NCBI RefSeq assembly: GCF_014596475.1
Contig: NZ_MECJ01000038.1
Coordinates: 62,001 to 126,000 of the forward strand
Reading direction: 5' to 3'
Origin: Streptomyces sp. CBMA152
GTDB lineage: Bacteria; Actinomycetota; Actinomycetes; Streptomycetales; Streptomycetaceae
DNA length: 64,000 nt
Shown here: in pieces, positions 24,402-32,094 of the stretch
Layout: each line of letters starts with the position of its first letter
Position numbering within the stretch: position 1 is the first letter of the stretch
Translations under genes and position numbers: made by a program
The notes under the pieces: model-generated
Databases searched by the model: none
The model's input: only the letters and a program-made list of their open reading frames with translations
Told to the model about the DNA's origin: nothing

Positions 24402-26042
24402 TCAGCCCTGCTCGCGCACCTCCTCCGCCGTCGTGTCCGTGAGGTCGTCGGCGAGGTGGAGCCAGCGCGTGACCCCGATCGACTCCAGGAACGGGATGTC
24501 GTGGCTGGCCACGATCAACGTGCCCTCGAACGCGGACAGCGCGTCGGTGAGGCGGCGCACGCTCGCCATGTCCAGGTTGTTCGTCGGCTCGTCCAGCATC
24601 AGCAGCTGCGGCGCGGGCTCCGCGAGGAGCAGCGCGGCGAGCGAGGCCCGGAAGCGTTCACCGCCCGAGAGCGTTCCGGCCAGGTGGTCGGCCCGCGCGC
24701 CCTTGAACAGGAAGCGGGCGAGTCGTGCCCGGATCGCGTTCTCGGTGGCGCCCGGTGCGAACCGCGCCACGTTCTGCGCCACGCTCAGCTCGTCGTCCAG
24801 TACGTCCAGTCGCTGCGGCAGGAACCGCAGCGGCACATGCGCCACCGCCTCGCCCGCCGCCGGTTCCAGCTGCCCGGCGAGCGCGCGAAGAAGTGTGGTC
24901 TTGCCCGCGCCATTGCGGCCGACCAGCGCTATCCGCTCCGGGCCGTGGATGTCCAGGTCGCGCAACGCCTGCCCGGAGTACGGTAGTCGGAGGTCCCTGA
25001 GCGTCAGGACGGTCCGGCCCGGGTGGACCTTGGTGTACGGGAGCTCCACGCGGATCTCGTCGTCGTCCCGCACCGCGTCCGCCGCCTCGTTCAGCCGGTC
25101 CCGGGCCTGGGCGAGGCGTTCGGCCTGCAGGATGCGGTGCTTGCCCGCCGACACCTGGGCGTCGCTCTTGCGGCCGTTGGCGACGATCTTCGGCACCCGC
25201 TTGTTCTCGTAGCTCTTCTGGCCGAAGCGCTTGCGCCGCGCCAACTTGACGTTCGCGTCGGAGAGTTCGCGCTTCTGGCGCTGTACGTCGGCTTCGGCGA
25301 CCCGGACCATACGCTCGGCCGCCTCCTGCTCGATGGCCAGCGCCTCCTCGTACGCCGAGAAGTTGCCGCCGTACCAGGCGACCTCGCCGTCGTGCAGATC
25401 GGCGATCTGGTCGACGCGTTCCAGCAGTTCACGGTCGTGGCTCACCACGACCATCACCTTGGGCCACGCCTCGACGGCCTCGTACAGCCGTCGGCGGGCG
25501 CTCAGGTCCAGGTTGTTGGTCGGCTCGTCGAGCAGCAGGACGTCCGGGCGGCGCAGCAGCAGCGCGGCCAGGCGCAGCAACACCGACTCGCCGCCGGAGA
25601 GTTCACCGATCGTGCGGTCGAGGCCGACCCCGTCGAGGCCGAGCTGGCCGAGCGCGGCCCGGGCCCGCTCCTCGACGTCCCAGTCGTCGCCGACGGCCGC
25701 GAAGTGCTCGTCGCGTACGTCGCCCGACTCGATGGCGTGCAGCGCGGCCCGGACCCGGTCGATGCCGAGGGCCTGGTCGACCCGCAGCCCGGTGGCCAGG
25801 GTCAGGTTCTGCGGCAGATAGCCGATCTCGCCCGCCGTGGAGATCCGGCCGTCGGTGGGCGTGAGTTCACCGGCCAGCAGGCGCAACAGCGTTGACTTTC
25901 CGGAGCCGTTGAGGCCGATCAGGCCGGTGCGGCCCGGGCCGACCGCCAGGTGGAAGCCGTCGAACAGGGTGGTGCCGTCGGGCCAGGTGAAGGAGAGGTC
26001 GGCACAGCCGATGTGCGTCGAGGACGCGGAGTAAGTAGACAA
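24402..26042 (-). CDS. ABC-F subfamily ATPase (antibiotic-resistance/ribosome-protection type)
   Basis: 546 residues if TTG 26042 is used, since GGGAGA lies five bases upstream; an in-frame ATG at 26084 would add 14 residues. It has two ABC domains and no membrane segments: Walker A GLNGSGKST and GRNGAGKTT, signatures LSGGE twice, and Walker B LLLDEPTNNLDL and LMLDEPTNNLDM. A charged helical linker of about 80 residues between them (YEEALAIEQEAAERMVRVAEADVQ onward) is the P-site-reaching element of ABC-F proteins. Members eject macrolides, lincosamides or pleuromutilins from the ribosome or aid stalled ribosomes. The leader ORF and alternative hairpins upstream argue for inducible resistance. 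Confidence 0.9.
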   Translation of the reverse strand: MSTYSASSTHIGCADLSFTWPDGTTLFDGFHLAVGPGRTGLIGLNGSGKSTLLRLLAGELTPTDGRISTAGEIGYLPQNLTLATGLRVDQALGIDRVRAALHAIESGDVRDEHFAAVGDDWDVEERARAALGQLGLDGVGLDRTIGELSGGESVLLRLAALLLRRPDVLLLDEPTNNLDLSARRRLYEAVEAWPKVMVVVSHDRELLERVDQIADLHDGEVAWYGGNFSAYEEALAIEQEAAERMVRVAEADVQRQKRELSDANVKLARRKRFGQKSYENKRVPKIVANGRKSDAQVSAGKHRILQAERLAQARDRLNEAADAVRDDDEIRVELPYTKVHPGRTVLTLRDLRLPYSGQALRDLDIHGPERIALVGRNGAGKTTLLRALAGQLEPAAGEAVAHVPLRFLPQRLDVLDDELSVAQNVARFAPGATENAIRARLARFLFKGARADHLAGTLSGGERFRASLAALLLAEPAPQLLMLDEPTNNLDMASVRRLTDALSAFEGTLIVASHDIPFLESIGVTRWLHLADDLTDTTAEEVREQG

Positions 26043-26046
26043 AATG

Positions 26047-26200
26047 TCTCCCGGTTGCGGGGAAGAGTGATTGAGGCAGTGCAACGGGGAACTGAGACAC
26101 CGGTCAGGGCATGAAGAAGGCCCTGGTCGTGGCGGGACGGCTCGGAGGCATGGTCACACCGCGCGCGCTACACGGAAGGGTGCGCGAGACGGTGTCTCAG
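26047..26200 (-). promoter_or_regulatory. predicted ribosome-mediated attenuator in ABC-F 5' leader
   Basis: The RNA arm CUGAGACACCG (26200 to 26190) is perfectly complementary over 11 bases to CGGUGUCUCAG (26102 to 26092), with the 15-codon leader ORF between them. The upstream arm can instead form a local hairpin, GAGAC-ACC-GUCUC (26198 to 26186). A third element, CCCCGUUGC (26089 to 26081), can pair 8 of 9 with GCAACCGGG (26058 to 26050), which covers the ABC-F ribosome binding site. The order arm, ORF, arm, SD blocker, SD is that of a drug-sensing attenuator. The mechanism is inferred. Confidence 0.6.
26104..26151 (-). CDS. 15-residue leader peptide upstream of ABC-F gene
   Basis: ATG 26151 to TGA encodes MPPSRPATTRAFFMP, 61 bp upstream of the ABC-F start. 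There is only a weak ribosome binding site (GGTG four bases upstream). A short Pro/Arg-rich peptide between alternative RNA arms is the layout of stalling leader peptides for ABC-F and Erm genes. Ribosome stalling by drug on this ORF would free or block the downstream arms. Function is inferred; the ORF could be fortuitous. Confidence 0.55.
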   Translation of the reverse strand: MPPSRPATTRAFFMP

Positions 26201-26253
26201 AAGCCTCAGACGAGCAACGTCCTACTCCGATCGACGACAACAGGGCCATGACG

Positions 26254-26282
26254 AACTTACGACAGGCGGTGGGCGGCCGCAA
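26254..26282 (-). promoter_or_regulatory. probable promoter of the ABC-F leader transcript
   Basis: Minus-strand -35 TTGCGG (26277-26282), 17-bp spacer and -10 TAAGTT (26254-26259). Transcription would begin near 26247, giving a leader of about 200 nt that contains the small ORF and both RNA arms. Confidence 0.55.
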
Positions 26283-26322
26283 ATGTTTTATTCGACGAGC
26301 TGATGGGACGCGCCGATACGCG

Positions 26323-26739
26323 TCAACAGGCGTCGCGCAGCAGCTCGGTGAGGTCTTCGTCCAGGTCCAGGTAGTGGTGCTCCTGGCCCACCGGGACCAG
26401 CAGTTGCGTGCGCTTGAGGAAGCGGCGCAGTTCGGACGTACGGATGTGCACCATCGCGGTGCCCTCCGCCGCGTGGAACTCCAGGACCGTACGGTCGAAG
26501 CCGTACGGCCGCACCCGCACGTCGCCCATCCCGGCCGACGTCTCCAGGCCCGCTTCGAGGAGCTCGCGGGCGAACGCCCAGGAGACCTCGACCCCTTCGA
26601 GCGTGGCGGGGGCGGGGAAGACCATCCGTACGGCGAACGGGTCCTCGCGGTCGTAGCCGAGCATCGCGGGGACGATCTGCACCCGGGGGTCGGACGCGAT
26701 CAGGCGGGCCTCGACGGCTTGCTCGATGACAGTGGACAA
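26323..26739 (-). CDS. SsgA-like sporulation/cell-division protein (SALP)
   Basis: 138 residues from TTG 26739 with GGGGAG upstream. The family pattern is clear: LGYDREDPFAVRMVF, VSWAFARELLEAGL, GMGDVRVRPYG, ELRRFLKRT, and the acidic C-terminus LDLDEDLTELL. SALPs occur only in sporulating actinomycetes and control septum placement, peptidoglycan remodelling and spore maturation. The MSTVIEQ start and overall sequence are nearest to what I remember of SsgD, but the member was not confirmed. The divergent intergenic region carries a Crp-type motif. Confidence 0.88.
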   Translation of the reverse strand: MSTVIEQAVEARLIASDPRVQIVPAMLGYDREDPFAVRMVFPAPATLEGVEVSWAFARELLEAGLETSAGMGDVRVRPYGFDRTVLEFHAAEGTAMVHIRTSELRRFLKRTQLLVPVGQEHHYLDLDEDLTELLRDAC

Positions 26740-26831
26740 CGCCCTGCTCCCCTAACCTCACGACCGGGTACTTCTCTTCCTGCTGTTCACGAAGACGGCA
26801 GAAAACACCGTTGCGTGCACATCGACGAAGG

Positions 26832-26845
26832 GTGACCTGTGTCAC
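26832..26845. promoter_or_regulatory. Crp-type site GTG-N6-GTCAC
   Basis: The sequence GTGACCTGTGTCAC fits the Streptomyces Crp motif GTG(N6)GNCAC and lies in the palindrome GGTGAC-CTGT-GTCACC (26831-26846). It is between the divergent SsgA-like gene and the secreted propeller gene. Binding is not shown. Confidence 0.5.
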
Positions 26846-26985
26846 CTGATCGCTACGTGCCCGTCACCTGCCGGTGCGTCACCGCCCGCCTTTACGGGGT
26901 GCTTAACGCGCTCCGGATTGATGGCGATACGGTCGAATTTCGCCCTCTGGACGGCACCTCGTCGGGCGGGCTAGCTTCCAGCGCC

Positions 26986-28095
26986 ATGAGGCCCATGGGG
27001 AAGACGAGACGATTGCTGTCGGTGGGGCTGGGCGGGGTGGCCCTGGTGGCCGCGCTGACCGCGCCCGCCCACGCGCACGGCCACGACGACGCCGGCGGTG
27101 ACGCCCACGGCGGCGCCCGCTCCGCGCCGAAGTGGCAGCTCACCGAGACCGGGACCGACGCCCGCTTCCGCGGACTGTCGGCGGTCAGCCGCACCACCGC
27201 GTGGGTGGCGGGATCCAAGGGGGCGGTGCTGCGGACCGTGGACGGCGGCCGCAGCTGGCGGAACGTCTCGCCGCCGGGCGCGGCCGAGCTGGAGTTCCGG
27301 GACGTACGGGCTTTCGACGCCCGGCGGGCCGTGGTGCTCGCCATCGGCGACGGCGAGGCGTCCCGCGTGTATCGGACCGAGGACGGCGGCGCCACCTGGA
27401 CCGAGTCGTTCCGCAACACCGACCCCAAGGCGTTCTACGACTGCCTGACCTTCTTCGACCACCGCCACGGCCTGGCGGTCGGCGACCCGGTCGACGGCAA
27501 GTACCGCATCCTGTCCACCGCCGACGGCGGCCGCTCCTGGAAGGTGCTGCCGAGCGCCGGGATGCCGGCCGCCCAGCCCGGTGAGGCGGCCTTCGCGGCG
27601 AGCGGTCAGTGCCTGGTGAGCTCCGGGCCGCGCGACGCGTGGCTGGCGACCGGCGGCGGCGCCACCGCGCGCGTGCTGCACTCCGCCGACCGGGGCCTGA
27701 CCTGGACGGCGGCCGAGTCGACGATCCCCGCGGGCGACCCGGCGCGTGGAGTCTTCGGGCTCGCCTTCCGCGACCGTACGCACGGGATCGCGGTCGGCGG
27801 CGACTACCGGGCCGGACAGCCCTCGCCCAGTGCGGCCGCCGTCACCGGCGACGGCGGGCGGGACTGGCGCCAGGCGACGGCCCCGGTCGCCGCCTACCGC
27901 TCGGGTGTCGCCTGGCTGCCGCACAGCCGCTCGGCCGCGCTCGCCGTCGGCCCCACCGGCACCGACCTGACCACGGACGGCGGCCGCACCTGGCGGACCG
28001 TCGACACCGGCTCGTACGACACCGTGGACTGCACCCCCGACGGCGGCTGCTGGGCCGCGGGCGAGAAGGGCCGGGTGGCGCGGCTGGCCCGCTGA
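26986..28095 (+). CDS. secreted YCF48/BNR-repeat beta-propeller protein
   Basis: 369 residues; ATG 26986 is chosen because it begins a signal peptide (basic start, hydrophobic RLLSVGLGGVALVAALTAPAHA, cleavage after AHA). A His/Asp-rich stretch (HGHDDAGGDAHGG) follows. The mature part has repeated propeller units: WVAGSKGAVLRTVDGGRSWR, RVYRTEDGGATWTES, RILSTADGGRSWKV, RVLHSADRGLTWTA and LTTDGGRTWRTVD. The repeated DGG-x-[TS]W is the BNR/YCF48 signature. It would be an exported binding or scaffolding protein; some relatives are annotated as oxidoreductases without evidence. It nearly abuts the convergent YciI-like gene. Confidence 0.82.
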   Translation: MRPMGKTRRLLSVGLGGVALVAALTAPAHAHGHDDAGGDAHGGARSAPKWQLTETGTDARFRGLSAVSRTTAWVAGSKGAVLRTVDGGRSWRNVSPPGAAELEFRDVRAFDARRAVVLAIGDGEASRVYRTEDGGATWTESFRNTDPKAFYDCLTFFDHRHGLAVGDPVDGKYRILSTADGGRSWKVLPSAGMPAAQPGEAAFAASGQCLVSSGPRDAWLATGGGATARVLHSADRGLTWTAAESTIPAGDPARGVFGLAFRDRTHGIAVGGDYRAGQPSPSAAAVTGDGGRDWRQATAPVAAYRSGVAWLPHSRSAALAVGPTGTDLTTDGGRTWRTVDTGSYDTVDCTPDGGCWAAGEKGRVARLAR

Positions 28096-28102
28096 GACCT
28101 GG

Positions 28103-28405
28103 CTAGCTGGAAGGCAACTCCTGCTGGTACGGGGCGAGTTCGGGCGCCGTCTTGGTCGCGAAAAACTCGGTGATCCGGTACGCGCAGACGCCGTTGACGT
28201 TGAAGGGGTCGGTCGCCGTGATCTTCTCGATCGCCGCGCGGTCGTCCCCGACGGCGAGGATGACCCCGCCCTCGCGGGGCTCCTTGCGGCCGGAGGCGAT
28301 GAAGACACCGGCCGCGTACTGCGCGTTCAGCCAGGCGACGTGCTCGCCGAGGAGTTCGTCGACGCGGGTGAGGGGAGCGGTGTACGTCAGGTCGAGTATG
28401 AACAT
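28103..28405 (-). CDS. YciI-like (EthD/YCII-fold) protein
   Basis: 100 residues from ATG 28405. The alpha/beta ferredoxin-like YCII pattern is visible: MFILDLTYTAPLTRVDELLGEHVAWL, ASGRKEPREGGVILA, TATDPFNVNGVCAYRITEF. The family includes small hydrolases or dehydrochlorinase-like enzymes and stress proteins. It is convergent with the propeller gene and 39 bp divergent from endonuclease V. The specific reaction is unknown. Confidence 0.82.
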   Translation of the reverse strand: MFILDLTYTAPLTRVDELLGEHVAWLNAQYAAGVFIASGRKEPREGGVILAVGDDRAAIEKITATDPFNVNGVCAYRITEFFATKTAPELAPYQQELPSS

Positions 28406-28444
28406 GATCGCCAGGCTACTCCGGCCCGCATTTAGGCTGAGAAC

Positions 28445-29143
28445 ATGACGCTTACACAGATCCCCGAGGGCTGGCCCACGGACGAGTCGCAGGCCCTGGC
28501 CGTGCAGGACGAACTGCGCGGCCGTGTCGTGCTCGACGAGCCCGGGCCGCCGCCCGGCACCGGTCTGGTCACGGGCGTCGACGTGGCGTACGACGACGAG
28601 CGGGACGTCGTCGCGGCGGCCGCAGTGGTCCTGGACGCCGCCACCCTGGAGGTCGTCGAGGAGTCCACCGCCGTCGGCCGGGTGGCCTTCCCGTACGTGC
28701 CCGGGCTGCTCGCCTTCCGGGAGATCCCCACGGTCCTGGCGGCCCTGGACGCGCTGAGCGCCGGTCCCGGTCTGGTGGTCTGCGACGGGTACGGGCTCGC
28801 CCACCCCCGCCGCTTCGGCCTCGCCGCCCACCTCGGCGTCCTCACCGGGCTGCCGGTGATCGGCGTCGCCAAGAACCCGTTCACCTTCACGTACGAGCAG
28901 CCGGGCGCCCGGCGCGGGGACAGCTCGCCGCTGGTGGCCGAGCGGGGCGAGGAGGTCGGGCGGGCGCTGCGGACCCGGGCCGACGTCAAGCCGGTGTTCG
29001 TCTCGGTCGGCCACCGGGTCGGCCTCGACAACGCCTGCGCCCACGTCCTGCGGCTCACCCCGCACTACCGGCTGCCCGAGTCGACCCGGCGCGCGGACGC
29101 GCTCTGCCGCGAGGCGCTGCGCACCGCGCTCACGGCGGGGTAG
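28445..29143 (+). CDS. nfi: endonuclease V (deoxyinosine 3'-endonuclease)
   Basis: 232 residues. Motifs match endonuclease V: TGVDVAYDDE with catalytic Asp46, FPYVPGLLAFREIP, VVCDGYGLAHPRRFGLAAHLG with a metal-binding Asp, and GVAKNPF. The C-terminus (FVSVGHRVGLDNA, then CRLTPHYRLPESTRRAD-like end) is also typical. It nicks DNA 3' to deoxyinosine, starting repair of deaminated adenine. It is a single gene between the YciI-like and reductase genes. Confidence 0.93.
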   Translation: MTLTQIPEGWPTDESQALAVQDELRGRVVLDEPGPPPGTGLVTGVDVAYDDERDVVAAAAVVLDAATLEVVEESTAVGRVAFPYVPGLLAFREIPTVLAALDALSAGPGLVVCDGYGLAHPRRFGLAAHLGVLTGLPVIGVAKNPFTFTYEQPGARRGDSSPLVAERGEEVGRALRTRADVKPVFVSVGHRVGLDNACAHVLRLTPHYRLPESTRRADALCREALRTALTAG

Positions 29144-29146
29144 CTA

Positions 29147-30328
29147 TCAGCGCGTGTGGGCCACCCGGAAACGGATGCCCGCAGCCTGGAGCCGTTCGAG
29201 CAGCGGGTCGCCCATCGCCGCCACCGTCGTCAACTGGCCGCCCCCAGAGGGCAGTTCGTCGAAGGCGAGGCACAGTGCGCCCTCGGCGAGGATCTTGGCC
29301 GTCTCGTCGTAGCCCGGGTCGCCGCCCGACACCTCGGTGAACACCCGGCGCCCGCCGCCCTCGCCGACGAAGCGCAGCGAGAACCAGCTGCGGTCGCGCT
29401 TCTCCTTGTCGGGCCCGCTGCCCGCTTCGTAACGGTTCATCAACCACCGTCGTACGGCGGGGAGTTGGGCCGCTCCGAATGCCGTCCCCGCGCCGACGAC
29501 CGCGCCGAGCGCCAGCGGCAGACGGCGGACGGCCGCGAAGTGGCGGTAGCGGAAGTCGGGGCCGTAACGGGCGTTCGCGGACGCCGAGCGGGCCACCACC
29601 GTCGGGTCGAGGACCGGCAGCGGCAGCGCCCAGGCGCCCGTCTCGCGGCTGAAGTGCGGGGCGCCGAGCGGGGCGCGGGCGCGGCGGCCGACCAGCCGCG
29701 GCTCGTGCAGCCGCCGCTCCCGGGCCGCCCGCAGCTGCTGCGCGCCGCGCCCCATCGCGTTGAGCGCCGACGCGAGCGTGCCGCCGGAGAAGGTGGCGGA
29801 GGTGCGCAGGAATCCGTCGACGCGCAGCGGCACGTCCTTCGGCAACTGCTGGACCGTGTAGTACACACCGAGGTCGCACGGCACCGAGTCGAAGCCGCAC
29901 GCGTGCACCAGACGCGCGCCGGTCTCCCGGGCGCGCGCGTCATGGCGTACGTACATCGTGTCCACGAACTCCGGCTCGCCGGTCAGATCGAGGTAGTCGG
30001 TCCCGGCCTCGGCGCATGCGGCGACCAGACCCTCGCCGTACCAGACGTACGGGCCCACGGTCGTCGCCACCACGCGCGCGGACTCGGCGAGGGCGCGCAG
30101 CGAGTCCGGGTCGGCCGAGTCGGCGGTGAGCAGGGGGAGCGTGGCGCACGCCGGGTCGATCGCGGCGAGCCGCTCGCGCAGCCGCTCCAGCTTGGGCAGC
30201 GAGCGCCCGGCCAGCGCCCAGCGACAGCCGTGCGGCGCGTGCGCGGCCAGATACTCCGCGGTGAGGGTGCCCACGAACCCCGTCGCCCCGAACAGCACGA
30301 CGTCGTACGGCCTGGCCGTCCGCTCCAA
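29147..30328 (-). CDS. saccharopine-dehydrogenase-fold NAD(P)-binding protein / trans-enoyl-reductase-like
   Basis: 393 residues from TTG 30328, with a full GGAGG six bases upstream. The N-terminal Rossmann fold reads YDVVLFGATGFVGTLTAEYLA; the GPYVWYGEGLVAACAEAGTDYLDLTGE segment is the family's second signature, then LVHACGFDSVPCDLG. Relatives include mycobacterial trans-acting enoyl reductases of phenolic-glycolipid synthesis and many uncharacterised actinobacterial proteins. It is convergent with endonuclease V (4-bp gap). A role with the PKS at the left end is possible but not supported by linkage. Confidence 0.85.
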   Translation of the reverse strand: MERTARPYDVVLFGATGFVGTLTAEYLAAHAPHGCRWALAGRSLPKLERLRERLAAIDPACATLPLLTADSADPDSLRALAESARVVATTVGPYVWYGEGLVAACAEAGTDYLDLTGEPEFVDTMYVRHDARARETGARLVHACGFDSVPCDLGVYYTVQQLPKDVPLRVDGFLRTSATFSGGTLASALNAMGRGAQQLRAARERRLHEPRLVGRRARAPLGAPHFSRETGAWALPLPVLDPTVVARSASANARYGPDFRYRHFAAVRRLPLALGAVVGAGTAFGAAQLPAVRRWLMNRYEAGSGPDKEKRDRSWFSLRFVGEGGGRRVFTEVSGGDPGYDETAKILAEGALCLAFDELPSGGGQLTTVAAMGDPLLERLQAAGIRFRVAHTR

Positions 30329-30419
30329 GGTGATCCTCCGCTGCTTCTCGTCCCATGCCGTTGTCGGTGGCTGAGGCTAGCGTGAGATGAGGTGTCGCGG
30401 GTGATCAAGGAGGCAGGAC

Positions 30420-30803
30420 ATGGCCGCACCGTCGAAGGCCGCGCTGGCGAAATGGGAGAAGCTGCGCGAGTTTGCCCTGAGCCTGCCCGGGGCCGTCGAG
30501 GAGCACCCATGGGGCGAGACGGTGGTCAAGGCCAACAAGAAGATCTTCGTGTTCCTCGGTGTCGACGACGGCAGCCACCCGCTGGGCATGGGCGTCAAGC
30601 TCACGGACGAGTCCACGCACGCCCACGCCCTGACCTCGCCCGGCGCCCAGCCCTCGGGGTACGGCCTCGGCAAGTCCGGCTGGGTCCAGCTGCCGGTCGC
30701 CGGGAAGGGCGCGCCCAGGGTGGATCTGCTGTGCGAGTGGGTGGAGGAGAGCTACCGGGCCGTCGCCACGAAGAAGCTGGTCGCGGAGCTCGACGCCCGC
30801 TGA
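30420..30803 (+). CDS. MmcQ/YjbR-family protein
   Basis: 127 residues, ATG 30420 with AAGGAGG upstream. The CyaY-like YjbR fold is visible: LREFALSLPGAVEEHPWGETVVKANKKIFVFL, YGLGKSGWVQLPV, and LLCEWVEESYRAVATKKL. The family is often called DNA-binding on structural grounds, with little functional evidence. It is a single gene divergent from the reductase. Confidence 0.82.
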   Translation: MAAPSKAALAKWEKLREFALSLPGAVEEHPWGETVVKANKKIFVFLGVDDGSHPLGMGVKLTDESTHAHALTSPGAQPSGYGLGKSGWVQLPVAGKGAPRVDLLCEWVEESYRAVATKKLVAELDAR

Positions 30804-30856
30804 GCCGAGCAGTCGCTGAGGGCGACCGCCGAAGCCGCGTAAAACCCCGCGTAAAA

Positions 30857-30928
30857 ACCAAGCGCTTGCTCGCGCAGGGGCTTGTGCGAACTGGAACGTG
30901 TTCTTAGCATCACTGATGTTACATCAGT
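30857..30928 (+). promoter_or_regulatory. beta-oxidation operon promoter with two operators
   Basis: Promoter: -35 TTGTGC (30882-30887), 17-bp spacer, -10 TAGCAT (30905-30910). Upstream, ACCAAGCGCTTGCT (30857-30870) fits the TetR/KstR2 consensus AnCAAGnnCTTGnT exactly. Over the transcription start lies a perfect 17-bp palindrome, ACTGATGT-T-ACATCAGT (30912-30928). Two different regulators probably act here; the nearby MerR protein is one candidate. Confidence 0.72.
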
Positions 30929-30951
30929 TGTGTCACAGTGCTGGGGGCTTG

Positions 30952-32094
30952 ATGGCGACGACAGGGAACGGGCCGCTCGCAGGTGTGCGGGTGGTCGAAC
31001 TGGCCGGAATCGGGCCCGGCCCGTTCGCCGCGATGCTCCTGGCCGACCTCGGCGCCGACGTGGTCCGCGTCGACCGCCCCGGCGGCCACGGCCTGGCCAT
31101 CGACCCCGCGTACGACCTCACGAACCGCAACAAACGGTCCGTACTGATCGACCTCAAGGCCGAGGACGGCCCCCGCCGCGTCCTCGACCTGGTCGAGCGG
31201 GCCGACATCCTCGTCGAGGGCTACCGCCCCGGCGTCGCCGAGCGCCTGGGGGTCGGGCCCGAGGAGTGCCTGGCCCGGAACCCGAGGCTGGTGTACGGGC
31301 GGATGACGGGCTGGGGCCAGGACGGCCCGCTCGCCCCGCGCGCCGGACACGACATCGCGTACATCGCCGTCACCGGCACCCTCGGCATGATCGGCAAGGC
31401 GGACGAGGGCCCCACCGTCCCCGCCAATCTCGTGGGCGACTACGCGGGCGGCTCGCTCTATCTCGTCGTCGGCGTCCTCGCCGCGCTCCAGCACGCGCGC
31501 GCCCACGGCGAGGGCCAGGTCGTGGACGCCGCGATCGTCGACGGCGCCGCCCATCTCGCCACCATGATCCACGGCATGCTGGCGGCCGGCGGCTGGCAGG
31601 ACCGGCGCGCCGCCAACCTGCTCGACGGCGGCTGCCCCTTCTACGGCACGTACGAGACCTCCGACGGCCAGTACATGGCGGTCGGCGCCCTTGAGCAGCA
31701 GTTCTACGACGAGTTCGTACGACTGCTCGGCATCGAGGCCGTCGCCCCGGCCCGTAAGGACTTCGCTCGCTGGGACGAGCTGCGTACGGCTGTCGCCGAG
31801 CGGTTCCGGACCCGTACGCGCGCGGAGTGGACGGCCGTGTTCGAGGACTCGGACGCGTGCGTGGCGCCCGTGCTCTCGATGCGGGAGGCGCCCGCGCATC
31901 CGCATCTGGCCGCGCGCGGCACCTTCGCCGAGCACGGCGGCATCACCCAGCCCGCGCCCGCGCCCCGCTTCTCGCGCACCCCGGGCTCGCTGCGCCGCCC
32001 GCCCGCGCTGCCGGGCGCCGACACCGCCGAGGTCGCCCGCGACTGGGACGTGCCGGCCCTTTACCACCACACCACAGAGGAGAACGACAGGTGA
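30952..32094 (+). CDS. CaiB/BaiF-family CoA transferase / alpha-methylacyl-CoA racemase
   Basis: 380 residues from ATG 30952, just after the palindromic operator. Family III CoA-transferase/racemase motifs: VRVVELAGIGPGPFAAMLLADLGADVVRVDRP, NRNKRSVLIDLK, DILVEGYRPGVAERLGVGP, RLVYGRMTGWGQDGP and GHDIAYIA. The GxGP and racemase-like spacing favour alpha-methylacyl-CoA racemase, which inverts the 2-methyl centre so branched acyl-CoAs can enter beta-oxidation. The next gene overlaps by 4 bp and is an acyl-CoA dehydrogenase, fitting that role. A transferase activity remains possible. Confidence 0.88.
   Translation: MATTGNGPLAGVRVVELAGIGPGPFAAMLLADLGADVVRVDRPGGHGLAIDPAYDLTNRNKRSVLIDLKAEDGPRRVLDLVERADILVEGYRPGVAERLGVGPEECLARNPRLVYGRMTGWGQDGPLAPRAGHDIAYIAVTGTLGMIGKADEGPTVPANLVGDYAGGSLYLVVGVLAALQHARAHGEGQVVDAAIVDGAAHLATMIHGMLAAGGWQDRRAANLLDGGCPFYGTYETSDGQYMAVGALEQQFYDEFVRLLGIEAVAPARKDFARWDELRTAVAERFRTRTRAEWTAVFEDSDACVAPVLSMREAPAHPHLAARGTFAEHGGITQPAPAPRFSRTPGSLRRPPALPGADTAEVARDWDVPALYHHTTEENDR

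Noticed and set aside
30041..30328. Phenolic-glycolipid enoyl reductase partnered with the PKS
   Set aside because: Fold similarity only; it is 20 kb from the PKS and in a housekeeping context.
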